Assembly: GCA_937877515.1 (NCBI GenBank)
Contig: CALFIX010000024.1
Coordinates: 1-47,507, forward strand
Length of the DNA stretch: 47,507 bases
Direction: 5' to 3'
Source: an uncultured Treponema sp.
Lineage (GTDB): Bacteria; Spirochaetota; Spirochaetia; Treponematales; Treponemataceae
Shown here: positions 7,274 to 14,430 of the stretch, one piece after another
Position numbering within the stretch: position 1 is the first letter of the stretch
How the letters are laid out: the number at the start of each line of letters is the position of its first letter
The notes under the pieces: generated by a model
What the model was told of the DNA's origin: nothing
The model's input: the letters and a program-made list of their open reading frames with translations, nothing else
Databases searched by the model: none
Made by a program: the position numbers and the translations under genes

Positions 7274-7988
7274 TTGCACATTCCATGCAAATGCAGTGCC
7301 TGTAAGAAATATTTTCGCTTCTCTTACCACATAGGTAGCAGTAATTTTCTTCGTAATCTAAATTTTCAAACTGTCGCCATGTGGCATAGCAGTCAGGGCA
7401 CAAAGGTTTTTCAAATCCGCTAGAAATTTTAGGGCGGCCACATCTTATGCAATAGCCTTCATAACTAGGGCTTACTTTAAAAAAACCACGTTGGGCTTCA
7501 TCCTGTTTTTTGGAAAATTCCTTTTCTCGTAATTCATTAAAATATCGGCCTTGTAAAACTTCATGCTGTGATGAAATAAAAATATCATCGTCTAAAACAG
7601 TTTCTTTTATCTGCTTAGAAAAGCTTCTTCCATTTAAAACATATCCCAACTCATAATTATTTTCTTTTGAAGAATCATATAGATTCATAGAGGTTATAAG
7701 AACCTGTTGCTCATTCATGTAAAGTTTAGTATGAAGCCGCTCCGTATAAACTACATCAAAACCATATTGAGTATTTAGGTAATCCAAACTTCTAAACGGA
7801 AACAAATTTTCATCTTGTCTAAATACAAAAACTATTTTCTTCTGTTTTTGACTAGCTTTTTCTAGTTCTCTTTCTAATACTGGCCAAGCTTGAAAATAAG
7901 GAGTTACTAAAAAGCAATATTCTTTGCTTTCTCTTATAATTTCTACAATTTTTGAAGGAATCTCATGAACTAAAAGTAAATTCTGCAT
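7263..7988 (-). CDS. Phospholipase D-like protein with C-terminal zinc ribbons
   Basis: 241 aa from ATG at 7988. The N-terminal half is a single PLD-type domain: LHTKLYMNE supplies His and Lys of the HxK motif, with Glu where Asp is usual, followed by VLITSMNLYDSSKENNYELG. Two CxxC pairs then follow near residues 180-200 (CIRCG, CPDC) and two more near the C-terminus (CYLCG, CMEC), suggesting two zinc ribbons and nucleic-acid or protein binding. Single-HKD proteins usually act as dimers. A hydrolase role is inferred; DNA or RNA is a more likely substrate than lipid, since there is no signal peptide. ATG 7988 was chosen over TTG 8003 because the latter overlaps the -10. The gene is convergent with the decayed MNT pair. 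Confidence 0.8.
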   Translation of the reverse strand: MQNLLLVHEIPSKIVEIIRESKEYCFLVTPYFQAWPVLERELEKASQKQKKIVFVFRQDENLFPFRSLDYLNTQYGFDVVYTERLHTKLYMNEQQVLITSMNLYDSSKENNYELGYVLNGRSFSKQIKETVLDDDIFISSQHEVLQGRYFNELREKEFSKKQDEAQRGFFKVSPSYEGYCIRCGRPKISSGFEKPLCPDCYATWRQFENLDYEENYCYLCGKRSENISYRHCICMECARKV

Positions 7989-7994
7989 ACAATA

Positions 7995-8022
7995 ACTATA
8001 CAAAAAAAAAGTAAATATGCAA
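7995..8022 (-). promoter_or_regulatory. Promoter of PLD gene (predicted leaderless)
   Basis: The -35 is TTGCAT (8017-8022), the spacer is 16 bp with a T9 run, and the -10 is TATAGT (7995-8000). Six bases separate the -10 from ATG at 7988. The module matches 6704-6732 at 27 of 29 positions. Confidence 0.7.
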
Positions 8023-8040
8023 GAATAATTTAAGAATATG

Positions 8041-8118
8041 CTCCAGCTTTTAAGCTTCTGGAGAGTGCACGGGGCATTTCGGGGAGCAAAAAGAACGGGG
8101 GCTATGCCACTCGCCCCC
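8041..8118. other. Hairpin-rich intergenic patch
   Basis: Two inverted repeats are visible: CTCCAG/CTGGAG (8041-8063) and GGGGGC/GCCCCC (8097-8118). It is GC-rich compared with the flanking genes and contains no ORF. Confidence 0.5.
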
Positions 8119-8135
8119 TTACTCTAGTAAAGTTT

Positions 8136-8201
8136 TTACTCTGTTGGTCTCTTTTTAAGGCTCTTACTTTCAAGTATTGCCTGACCTTCACCAACGGCAC
8201 C
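8136..8201 (-). pseudogene. Relic of an argG 3' end
   Basis: Read on the minus strand, the frame ending at TAA (8136-8138) gives AVGEGQAILESKSLKKRPTE. The intact argG at 8272 ends ATGTGQAVLNSDKLKSRPTE. The shared G-GQA-L-S--LK-RPTE pattern and stop codon mark this as the end of a second, diverged argG copy. Nothing homologous remains upstream of 8201, where a perfect 9-bp hairpin begins. Confidence 0.8.
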
Positions 8202-8256
8202 CTGCCAGCGGGGGCTGGCAGGACAGGCTTGGACGCACGCTGCGCCACTCGCGTGC
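8201..8256. other. Two GC-rich hairpins abutting the argG relic
   Basis: Perfect 9-bp arms CCTGCCAGC/GCTGGCAGG (8201-8222, 4-nt loop) are followed by GCACGC/GCGTGC (8235-8256). They lie directly after the argG stop on the minus strand and could act in termination, although no T tract follows. Confidence 0.55.
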
Positions 8257-8271
8257 TACAGCAGTAAACAA

Positions 8272-9537
8272 TTACTCTGTAGGTCTAGATTTTAACTTAT
8301 CAGAATTAAGAACTGCCTGACCAGTTCCAGTCGCCTGTTCCATCATAGCCCTAACCTTGAGAGGTAGGCCGAAGAGGGTTATAAAGCCCTGGGCGTCTTT
8401 GTGGTTGTAGAGGTCACCGGTGGTAAAGCTTGCAATGCTTTCGTTGTAAAGGCTATACTTAGAACTGCTTCCAGCTGCCCTAATCTGCCCCTTAACAAGC
8501 TTAACCTTTGTCCAGCCGGTAACAGTTTCCTGAGTCTTATCTACAAATGCCATCAATGAATCATAAAGAGTAGTAAATACTTTGCCGTCATAAATAAGTT
8601 CTGCCAGGCGCAGTGAAACCTGCTGCTTGTAGTGGTAAGTGTCGCGGTCTAAGCAAATGTGATCCATCATGCGGTGTGCAAAGTAAAGAATAGCTCCACC
8701 CGGAGTTTCATATACACCGCGGCTCTTCATTCCAACGCAGCGATTCTCACAAATATCCACAAGACCTACTCCATTACGGCCACCAATCTTATTCAATTCC
8801 TCCATAAGTTCAAGGCCATTCATCTTCTTACCATTAAGGCTTACAGGAATGCCCTTTTCCCATTCAATAGTAACATACTCACCATCTGCAGGAGCTTCTT
8901 CAGGAACAACTGTGTTTTTAAGCATGTGCTTGTAGTTAGGCTCGTTTTCTGTCTTTTCAAGCTCAAGACCTTCATGGGAAAGATGCCAGATGTTTTCGTC
9001 GCGGCTGTAAGACTGATCCTTTTTCATAGGAACTTCAAGTCCACGGTCTTCAAGATACTTAATCTCTGCTTCGCGGCTGTCCATATTCCATTTGTCGTCA
9101 CGCCAGGCGGCAATAACTTTTAAATCCGGAGCAAATGCTTTAATTGCAAGCTCAAAGCGAACCTGGTCATTTCCTTTACCGGTAGCACCGTGGCAGATTG
9201 CACTGGCTCCTTCCTGGCGGGCATACTCAACCAGAATCTTACCAATAAGAGGACGGGCTGTAGAAGTACCAAGCAAGTACTCATCTTCATAAACAGCATT
9301 AGCCTTAAGAGCCGGCCAAATGTATTCTTCTATGTATTCCTTACGTGCATCTACTACATAACATGCAGAAGCACCAGTCTTAAGTGCACGACCTTTAATA
9401 GCTTCCCAGTCATCACCCTGGCCAACGTCAATACAAACGGCTATAACATCATAATCATAATTTTCTTTGAGCCATGGAATAATAACCGTAGTATCCAGTC
9501 CACCAGAATAAGCCAAAACAACCTTTTCCTTTGCCAT
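8272..9537 (-). CDS. argG: Argininosuccinate synthase
   Basis: Joins citrulline and aspartate with ATP in arginine synthesis (421 aa, normal length). The N-terminus VVLAYSGGLDTTVIIPWL is the PP-motif ATP site. CHGATGKGNDQVRFELA and the YSRDENIWHLSHEG block are family hallmarks. ATG at 9537 is the start because AAGAGG lies 6 nt upstream and MAKEKVVLAYSGG is the conserved opening; a longer frame to 9570 would begin almost at the predicted transcription start. No argH or other arginine gene is adjacent. A relic of another argG 3' end lies 70 bp downstream, which suggests replacement or duplication at this locus. Confidence 0.97.
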   Translation of the reverse strand: MAKEKVVLAYSGGLDTTVIIPWLKENYDYDVIAVCIDVGQGDDWEAIKGRALKTGASACYVVDARKEYIEEYIWPALKANAVYEDEYLLGTSTARPLIGKILVEYARQEGASAICHGATGKGNDQVRFELAIKAFAPDLKVIAAWRDDKWNMDSREAEIKYLEDRGLEVPMKKDQSYSRDENIWHLSHEGLELEKTENEPNYKHMLKNTVVPEEAPADGEYVTIEWEKGIPVSLNGKKMNGLELMEELNKIGGRNGVGLVDICENRCVGMKSRGVYETPGGAILYFAHRMMDHICLDRDTYHYKQQVSLRLAELIYDGKVFTTLYDSLMAFVDKTQETVTGWTKVKLVKGQIRAAGSSSKYSLYNESIASFTTGDLYNHKDAQGFITLFGLPLKVRAMMEQATGTGQAVLNSDKLKSRPTE

Positions 9538-9570
9538 AAAACGCCTCTTAAAAGTTAAATTTACATTCAC

Positions 9571-9599
9571 ACTATAGCGAGCAGAATAGAAGTTTTCAA
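9571..9599 (-). promoter_or_regulatory. Promoter of argG
   Basis: The -35 is TTGAAA (9594-9599), the spacer is 17 bp, and the -10 is TATAGT (9571-9576). The predicted leader is about 27 nt with AAGAGG before the ATG. No ArgR-like box could be recognised. Confidence 0.75.
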
Positions 9600-9680
9600 G
9601 TAGATTTTTGTATTTTTATGCAATTTTACGCATTTTGCAATTATAAATATTCATATTTGCCGCGTAGGTGCAAGGAAGCT

Positions 9681-10556
9681 TTACCACTTAACCCATGCGG
9701 CTTGAACGGTAAAATGCTTTTGTTTTTCTTCTAAACTCATGTCGGAAGGTAGTCCAAAAGTTTCGCGCCTAAAAGAGCCAAACATGCTGTTACAGCAAGT
9801 ACAGTCGCGGCAAACTACAATATTGTTTTCGTGCACGCCCATTTCGCGCAAAATATTAAGATTCGCCTTTGCAAGCGAAAGAGAAAATCGTTTTTCTCTT
9901 AATCGCTCGCCCTGACCGGTTCTACCTAAAATGTCATTCTGCAAGGGCGTCACGCAGTCATTTCCAAAATTTACCCTAAAGTAAGAAGCCCTCTCTTCAT
10001 CAACTGTATAACAGCAGTCATGAATATGCGGCCCCATGACAACGCAAAAATTTTCTCTTTTAGCTCCGTAAACTTTTTCTGCTTTTTCTATTGCGTCCTT
10101 TACAATGCCGGTTCCCTTCCAGCCACTGTGTAACACGCCAAAAACCCCGCTTTTCTTTTCAAACAAAAATATGGGCATGCAGTCAGCAACAGTCACCACA
10201 GGAATAAGAGAACGGTTTTTAGTAATAATTCCGTCCCCCTGTTTTTCATTAAGCTCTTCAATGCTGTTTACTGCAAAAACTGTATGAGAATGAACTAATT
10301 CTACAGCAGCAATATCCTTAAATTCTTTTTTCTCATTTGAAGCAGCAGAATTTTCAGAGTTTAGAGGGGACCACTCTGACAAACTATCACCAGACAAATA
10401 ACGTAAAAAGCCGGCTCTGTTTTTATTTACTTCGTTCCATCTGAAACGCATGCTTCCGGCTTCTTTTATGCTCATTCCCCAGGTAGGAAAATTATTTTCC
10501 CTTAAAGCTTCTGCATTTTCATAAAAGTTACCGGAAATAAAATATTTTTCTATCAT
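9681..10556 (-). CDS. pgeF: PgeF/YfiH family protein (laccase-domain)
   Basis: 291-aa member of the Cu-oxidase_4/YfiH family, whose members include peptidoglycan editing factor PgeF and purine-nucleoside-cleaving enzymes. The three metal-binding positions are visible: His in VHSHTVF, Cys in VADCMPIF and His in GVLHSGWKGTG. The GPHIHDCCYTV segment and the DCTCC...SFRRE end also fit. The protein has an unusual insert with a run of Ser and Asn around residues 65-80. It starts 11 nt after the upstream gene, so the two are an operon. An AAAGG stretch precedes the ATG. Confidence 0.88.
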   Translation of the reverse strand: MIEKYFISGNFYENAEALRENNFPTWGMSIKEAGSMRFRWNEVNKNRAGFLRYLSGDSLSEWSPLNSENSAASNEKKEFKDIAAVELVHSHTVFAVNSIEELNEKQGDGIITKNRSLIPVVTVADCMPIFLFEKKSGVFGVLHSGWKGTGIVKDAIEKAEKVYGAKRENFCVVMGPHIHDCCYTVDEERASYFRVNFGNDCVTPLQNDILGRTGQGERLREKRFSLSLAKANLNILREMGVHENNIVVCRDCTCCNSMFGSFRRETFGLPSDMSLEEKQKHFTVQAAWVKW

Positions 10557-10567
10557 TCTAAAACCTT

Positions 10568-12304
10568 TTACCTAACAGAAACGGATGGAGAATCTAAAGG
10601 TTCTATTTCTTTTAAGACTTCAAAAGAATGTTCTACCATAAGCTTACACTTATCTAATTCTTCTCTAAATTTTTTGTTTTCCCTTCCCTTAATCTTACTA
10701 AGATTTGTAATAGGACCGTAGTAAGTTGTAATTTTTTCAGAGAGAATTCCATTTAAAAGATTTTCTAAAATTCTAAACACCTTACCTGTAGAGCTCAAAA
10801 TTTTTGCAGCAGAACGTTCCAGGTTTTCCATAATGGTTTTTATGCGCTCTGTTGCACTGATTGTTCTGGAAGAATTTTCATAACGGCTAAACTCCAAACC
10901 AAACTCACCACCTGCACCAAGCTGATTTGCTAAAATATCTAAATCTTCTTTTATGTGTACAAGCTCATTTAGAGAATCCGTTAATTCCATGCGATTTTCT
11001 TTTATAGAAAATTCTCCTTCCAGAGAAATAACTGTAAGTGTTTTAGAGGCTTCCGGATAAATATTTTTGAAAAAATAATAAATAAAACCGAGGGTAAGTT
11101 CATACCTGAAATTAAGCCCGCCCCATAGCCTGTGCCATGGTCTGTACGGAAAGAGGGGAAGAGAAGGCTCGTCAAAATAAGAATTGAACAATCTCTTAAC
11201 TCTTTCTTTCTCACAATCCTTTATCCAGTTTTCCCAGCGGGAGTCAAACAATACGCGCCATTCACTTTTAAACTTTCCGCCCCAATCTTCTCCGCCACCC
11301 ATGTATTTTACAGAATACATGGCATCAGAAAAAACAAGTTTACAAAGCTTTGCCATAGGCACAGTGTTTACAAACATATTTAAAACAGAAATCTGATTCC
11401 GGGCAGACTCAATAAATGCGTTCAGGCTGTCACCTACAGAAGAATCTCCATGAATGCCACTGCCTAACTGCTGTTCAGCAGCCTGGTATAAGGCAGAAAG
11501 TAAAGTATCCGGAACAGTATAAGACACACTAAGAACCCTGGTAAGCTGTTCAAATTCTCCCTGGGCAAGAGAAAAATCGCAAACCTTGCCTTCATCACTG
11601 GAAGTAAATTTTATGACAAGTCTGTTAACAGGGAGCCGGGCAAAATTTTTTAACCATTCGCAGGCTTTTATGGCCTCATACATTTCTTTTCGTTTATGGG
11701 GAGGAACAGAGTCTAAAGCTTCGTTCATTTTTCTGACAAGAGAAGATTTTGCCTCTTTTGTCGGTTCTTTTGTAAACGGATAAATGTACGGATCTGCTTC
11801 CTTACGAATCTGGTCTCCAAGCTCCGGCATAATAACATTGCCTAAAGTTACATAAAAAGCAGCCGGGTCCTTTTCATAACAACTTAAATAAGACTCAAAG
11901 AAGGTTTGTACATTATGAAGTTCAGAAAGTTTTTCATAAAAAATCGTATACAAAGTGTGTTTATGAAACTCTATAAGTCCGGGGTAGTCTTTTTCTAAAG
12001 AATGAGCAAGATTAGAAACTAAAGATTTATTGTATACAGCTTCTACAGAAGTTGAAGAAAATGCAGCAATAAGCCACATTAAAAAGCGTCTAAAAAAAGA
12101 CTCCTGCTTAAATTTTACAGAAAGTGTAAGTTCAGAATTATCATTTATTTCTATACGTTCATCATCAGAAAAATAGCTTTCATCAGAAGAATCTAAAGAA
12201 GCTTCGTCGCCCCTTACTTTATCCAGTAAGATTTTTCTTTCGTCTTGACTTATTTCAGAAACCAAACCCTTAAAGTTTGAGTTGTCATCCTCTTCCAAAT
12301 TCAT
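10568..12304 (-). CDS. Spirochaetal conserved protein of unknown function (DUF5312-like)
   Basis: 578 aa. A highly acidic N-terminal stretch (about 1-60) is followed by a short hydrophobic segment (FLMWLIAAFSS, near residue 78) and then a helical body with many aromatic residues. No catalytic motif is evident. From memory it resembles a spirochaete-restricted family annotated as DUF5312 in treponemes; that match is unverified. No signal peptide is present, so it is probably cytoplasmic or peripherally membrane-bound. It is co-transcribed with pgeF. ATG at 12304 has no Shine-Dalgarno and lies 6 nt after a TAAAAT -10. Confidence 0.75.
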   Translation of the reverse strand: MNLEEDDNSNFKGLVSEISQDERKILLDKVRGDEASLDSSDESYFSDDERIEINDNSELTLSVKFKQESFFRRFLMWLIAAFSSTSVEAVYNKSLVSNLAHSLEKDYPGLIEFHKHTLYTIFYEKLSELHNVQTFFESYLSCYEKDPAAFYVTLGNVIMPELGDQIRKEADPYIYPFTKEPTKEAKSSLVRKMNEALDSVPPHKRKEMYEAIKACEWLKNFARLPVNRLVIKFTSSDEGKVCDFSLAQGEFEQLTRVLSVSYTVPDTLLSALYQAAEQQLGSGIHGDSSVGDSLNAFIESARNQISVLNMFVNTVPMAKLCKLVFSDAMYSVKYMGGGEDWGGKFKSEWRVLFDSRWENWIKDCEKERVKRLFNSYFDEPSLPLFPYRPWHRLWGGLNFRYELTLGFIYYFFKNIYPEASKTLTVISLEGEFSIKENRMELTDSLNELVHIKEDLDILANQLGAGGEFGLEFSRYENSSRTISATERIKTIMENLERSAAKILSSTGKVFRILENLLNGILSEKITTYYGPITNLSKIKGRENKKFREELDKCKLMVEHSFEVLKEIEPLDSPSVSVR

Positions 12305-12310
12305 GTTTTT

Positions 12311-12339
12311 ATTTTAAGTGTAATAAGAACAGATTTCAA
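12311..12339 (-). promoter_or_regulatory. Promoter of DUF5312-like gene and pgeF (predicted leaderless)
   Basis: The -35 is TTGAAA (12334-12339), the spacer is 17 bp, the -10 is TAAAAT (12311-12316), and 6 nt (AAAAAC) lead to ATG at 12304. Confidence 0.7.
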
Positions 12340-12350
12340 GTATTTTCTTG

Positions 12351-12450
12351 CCTGCACTTAGCCTGCCTCTCCGGCTGCTTCTTCCTCCCACCTGGTCGGC
12401 GCAGCCTCTGCTGGAAGCTTCGCTGCGGGTATGCTGGGTTCAACTCCCTC
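12351..12450. other. GC-rich patch with tRNA T-arm-like end
   Basis: A GC-rich stretch without a credible gene. At 12436-12449 it carries TGGGTTCAACTCCC, identical over 14 bases to the T-arm of the nearby tRNA-Glu but on the opposite strand. Confidence 0.4.
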
Positions 12451-12464
12451 TTTTCTCACACCCC

Positions 12465-12491
12465 CACGAACTTTGTTTTACAAAGTTCGTG
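12465..12491. repeat. Perfect 12-bp inverted repeat
   Basis: CACGAACTTTGT and ACAAAGTTCGTG are separated by 3 nt. No T tract follows on either strand, so it is not an obvious terminator. It lies between the tRNA terminator and the GC-rich patch. Confidence 0.6.
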
Positions 12492-12499
12492 AAGCATAA

Positions 12500-12534
12500 A
12501 AAAACGCGAATAGCTCCCTGCTATTCGCGTTTTT
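12500..12534 (-). terminator. Terminator of the tRNA-Gln/tRNA-Glu unit
   Basis: A perfect stem with ACGCGAATAG and CTATTCGCGT arms and a 7-nt loop is flanked by A and T runs. It follows the tRNA-Glu 3' end by a few bases. Confidence 0.85.
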
Positions 12535-12539
12535 GTTGC

Positions 12540-12612
12540 CGGTCCCTACGGGAGTTGAACCCATCTCTTCGCCTTGAGAGGGCGACGAACTAAGCCGATA
12601 TTCGAAGGGACC
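12540..12612 (-). tRNA. tRNA-Glu (anticodon CTC)
   Basis: 73 nt. The 7-bp acceptor stem is GGTCCCT/AGGGACC. The anticodon stem is TCGCC/GGCGA with loop CTCTCAA, giving anticodon CTC (reads GAG). The T-arm contains GTTCAA. The 3' CCA is not encoded. Confidence 0.92.
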
Positions 12613-12646
12613 AAAAAAAATGCTGACTTACTTAGAGCCAGCATTA

Positions 12647-12717
12647 TTCCCCAAGGAGGATTCGAACCCCCACAATCAGAACCAGAATCTGAGGTGCTAC
12701 CATTACACAATCGGGGA
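12647..12717 (-). tRNA. tRNA-Gln (anticodon CTG)
   Basis: 71 nt. The acceptor is TCCCCGA/TTGGGGA with discriminator A. The D-stem is GTGT/GCAC around AATGGTA. The anticodon stem is TCAGA/TCTGA with loop TTCTGGT, giving CTG (reads CAG). The T-arm is GGTTCGAATCC and CCA is not encoded. It is co-transcribed with tRNA-Glu. Confidence 0.92.
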
Positions 12718-12732
12718 ATGCAATGTATGAAG

Positions 12733-12761
12733 ACTATATAACAAAGCAAAATCTATGTCAA
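12733..12761 (-). promoter_or_regulatory. Near-consensus promoter of the tRNA unit
   Basis: The -35 is TTGACA (12756-12761), the spacer is 17 bp, and the -10 is TATAGT (12733-12738). The predicted start is about 9 nt before tRNA-Gln. Confidence 0.85.
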
Positions 12762-12787
12762 TAGATAAGCAAAAGCTTTTACAAAAA

Positions 12788-12836
12788 AAATCAAAAAAAA
12801 AGAAGTGCTCCAAAAGTAAGACTTTTAAAGCACTTC
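12788..12836 (-). terminator. Terminator of the lipase gene
   Basis: GAAGTGCT/AGCACTTC arms (12802-12809, 12829-12836) enclose an inner AAAAGT/ACTTTT stem. A long T tract follows on the minus strand. Confidence 0.85.
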
Positions 12837-12878
12837 CGGCAAAATGCCTCCCGTACTTACAGCTGCTACACAGTAAGA

Positions 12879-13634
12879 CTATTCACTAATTGTAGTTGGT
12901 GACTGGTAATAAGTCAGTGTACTCAAATCTAAGACCAGCTTTGCACTGCCATTCTTTGTACCGGTTATGTCGTATGCACCCCATACATCACTTCTTAAGT
13001 AGCTTTCCGTATGAGCTGAAAGCAAATCAAGACCATAACCGCCGTCTTCCCTATTCAGGCCCAAAATTGCCCAGAGTGTATTGTTAAAAAGTGAACCTGA
13101 GCAATATGGAATAACATCACTTGTATCTCCAAGACGCTTTACAACACCTTCCCTGCTTCCTGCACTCAAAAGAGGAGAACCAAAGCAAACGGTATTCATA
13201 ACGTTATAATCAGCTTTTATTTCATCATCTGCGGCAACCTGCTGACAAATCATGCCGCCCAGGGAGTGACCTGCAAGAATAAGGTTTGCTCCGCTTGGAA
13301 TATTATTCTGTATTACACTTACAACATTATAGTAATAGGCATTCTTTAAGTTAAAACCGGAAAGAAGGTCTGTAAGATAACCTGTTGACTGACCGTCTAC
13401 AAGTTCTGTACCTGAAAGGGCAACTAAATAAACTGTCTTAGAAGTCAGACCCTTTTTATATGTTCCCTTGGTAACAGTAATTGGACCGTATTCGCCACCA
13501 TTATAGCCTAAATAAACATGAGTACAGATTTCGTTGGCTTCTGTATAAGTAACAGTTTCTGCAAATAAAGCAGTAGAAGCGAAAATTAAAATGTATGTAA
13601 GAAAAGCAATATATTTTACATTATTTTTTTTCAT
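12879..13634 (-). CDS. Secreted class 3-type lipase/esterase
   Basis: 251 aa. The N-terminal signal peptide (MKKNNVKYIAF... ending ALFA) predicts export. The alpha/beta-hydrolase nucleophile elbow GHSLGG is near residue 121. The catalytic Asp is probably in DTSDVIPYCSG and the His in LLSAHTESYL, the order seen in fungal-type class 3 lipases. The N-terminal half has the VTYTEAN...GYNGGEYGPITV type strands found in Lipase_3 proteins. A GGGGG tract lies 7 nt before ATG at 13634. It follows the lipoprotein gene by 13 nt, so both probably form one unit under the tandem palindromes at 14111-14147. The substrate is unknown. Confidence 0.85.
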   Translation of the reverse strand: MKKNNVKYIAFLTYILIFASTALFAETVTYTEANEICTHVYLGYNGGEYGPITVTKGTYKKGLTSKTVYLVALSGTELVDGQSTGYLTDLLSGFNLKNAYYYNVVSVIQNNIPSGANLILAGHSLGGMICQQVAADDEIKADYNVMNTVCFGSPLLSAGSREGVVKRLGDTSDVIPYCSGSLFNNTLWAILGLNREDGGYGLDLLSAHTESYLRSDVWGAYDITGTKNGSAKLVLDLSTLTYYQSPTTISE

Positions 13635-13647
13635 AGTAAGCCCCCTT

Positions 13648-14079
13648 TTACTCTTTTACATAAGAAGTACCACTTCCGTCAGGATCCAAAAAGGACATAC
13701 CGCTTACACATGTTAAAGTTAAAGAAGAACCATCTTTTTCTACGGAATAAACACCAATTACGTCCTCTCCAAATGCAGAAAGAACATCTTCTCCATTTTC
13801 TGTAGCACCAGTTAAAGAAAAAGTTAAAAAAGAATCCTCTTCGTTATAAACATAAGACCCAAAAAGGCTTCCTGTACTAGAACCATCTGAATCACTATAA
13901 GAAACAGACTCGCTTAAAGTACCATCCGTTTGCAAAATTACTGTATAAGTTGCTTCGTTTACTGTAGCAGTATAGACAGTGTTGTCTAGAACAAGAGAAC
14001 TCTTTGTCTGATTACAGCTCATAAAGGTAAACATAGCCGCTATAAAAGTAAGAGCGACCGTCCAAAAACGTTTTGTCAT
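13648..14079 (-). CDS. Small lipoprotein, function unknown
   Basis: 143 aa. The signal peptide has lipobox FMSC (Cys near 22). The mature part is acidic and Ser/Thr/Gly-rich, with strands like NTVYTATVNEATYTVILQTDG and SLTLTCVSGMSF, suggesting a small lipocalin-like or beta-sandwich fold, by inference only. AAAGGAGG lies 4 nt before the ATG. It is first in an apparent two-gene operon with the secreted lipase, so it might be a lipase partner or immunity-like factor, but nothing in the sequence proves this. Confidence 0.8.
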   Translation of the reverse strand: MTKRFWTVALTFIAAMFTFMSCNQTKSSLVLDNTVYTATVNEATYTVILQTDGTLSESVSYSDSDGSSTGSLFGSYVYNEEDSFLTFSLTGATENGEDVLSAFGEDVIGVYSVEKDGSSLTLTCVSGMSFLDPDGSGTSYVKE

Positions 14080-14110
14080 AAAGCCTCCTTTGACATTAAA
14101 TGCAGCAAAT

Positions 14111-14147
14111 TGATAGTTTTAATATCAATCTGATAGAAATTCTATCA
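14111..14147. promoter_or_regulatory. Tandem palindromic operator candidates TGATA-N7-TATCA
   Basis: Two 17-bp sites, 14111-14127 and 14131-14147, both have the form TGATA-N7-TATCA; the second is almost a perfect palindrome. Centre-to-centre distance is 20 bp, two helical turns. They lie 32-68 bp upstream of the lipoprotein start, where a promoter is expected, and suit a dimeric repressor or activator bound on one DNA face. Confidence 0.65.
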
Positions 14148-14262
14148 TTACAAAAAAGTATCGTCAACAAAAAAAAAATTAATTCTTTATTTTATTTTAA
14201 GATTGAACGCAAATCTACATAGACCACATATTCTAAAACATTAAAGCCTTTGTGGCCGTCTT

Positions 14263-14350
14263 TTATCCGGCGTTCCGCAGCTCACTTTCGTTCGGTACTT
14301 TCGTACCCGCCTTTGGTGCCTGCTCCATGCCGTGCTAATTACGGTAGGAA
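14263..14350. other. GC-rich low-complexity patch
   Basis: Intergenic, with CGTTCGGTACTTTCGTACC-type inverted words and no ORF. It lies between the operator region and the terminator of the outer-membrane protein gene. Read on the minus strand it shares short words with 103-172. Confidence 0.45.
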
Positions 14351-14378
14351 TTCAAAAAAGCACACTTTTACAATAAAC

Positions 14379-14409
14379 AAAAAAAAACCGCCCCTTAAAC
14401 GGAGCGGTT
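14379..14409 (-). terminator. Terminator of the outer-membrane protein gene
   Basis: An AACCGCTCC/GGGGCGGTT stem (one T-G pair, 6-nt loop) is followed by a long T tract on the minus strand. Confidence 0.85.
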
Positions 14410-14430
14410 AATTTTACGCTAAAACGTTAA

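Noticed and set aside
8001..8003. TTG start of the PLD gene
   Set aside because: It overlaps the -10 hexamer, so it would not be in the mRNA; ATG 7988 fits the predicted transcription start.
9538..9570. Extended argG start
   Set aside because: The extra residues (MNVNLTFKRRF) are not conserved in ArgG, and the codon would lie almost at the predicted transcription start.
12800..12840. Riboswitch-like structure after the lipase
   Set aside because: It is a simple long stem with a T tract placed after the stop codon, which fits a terminator.
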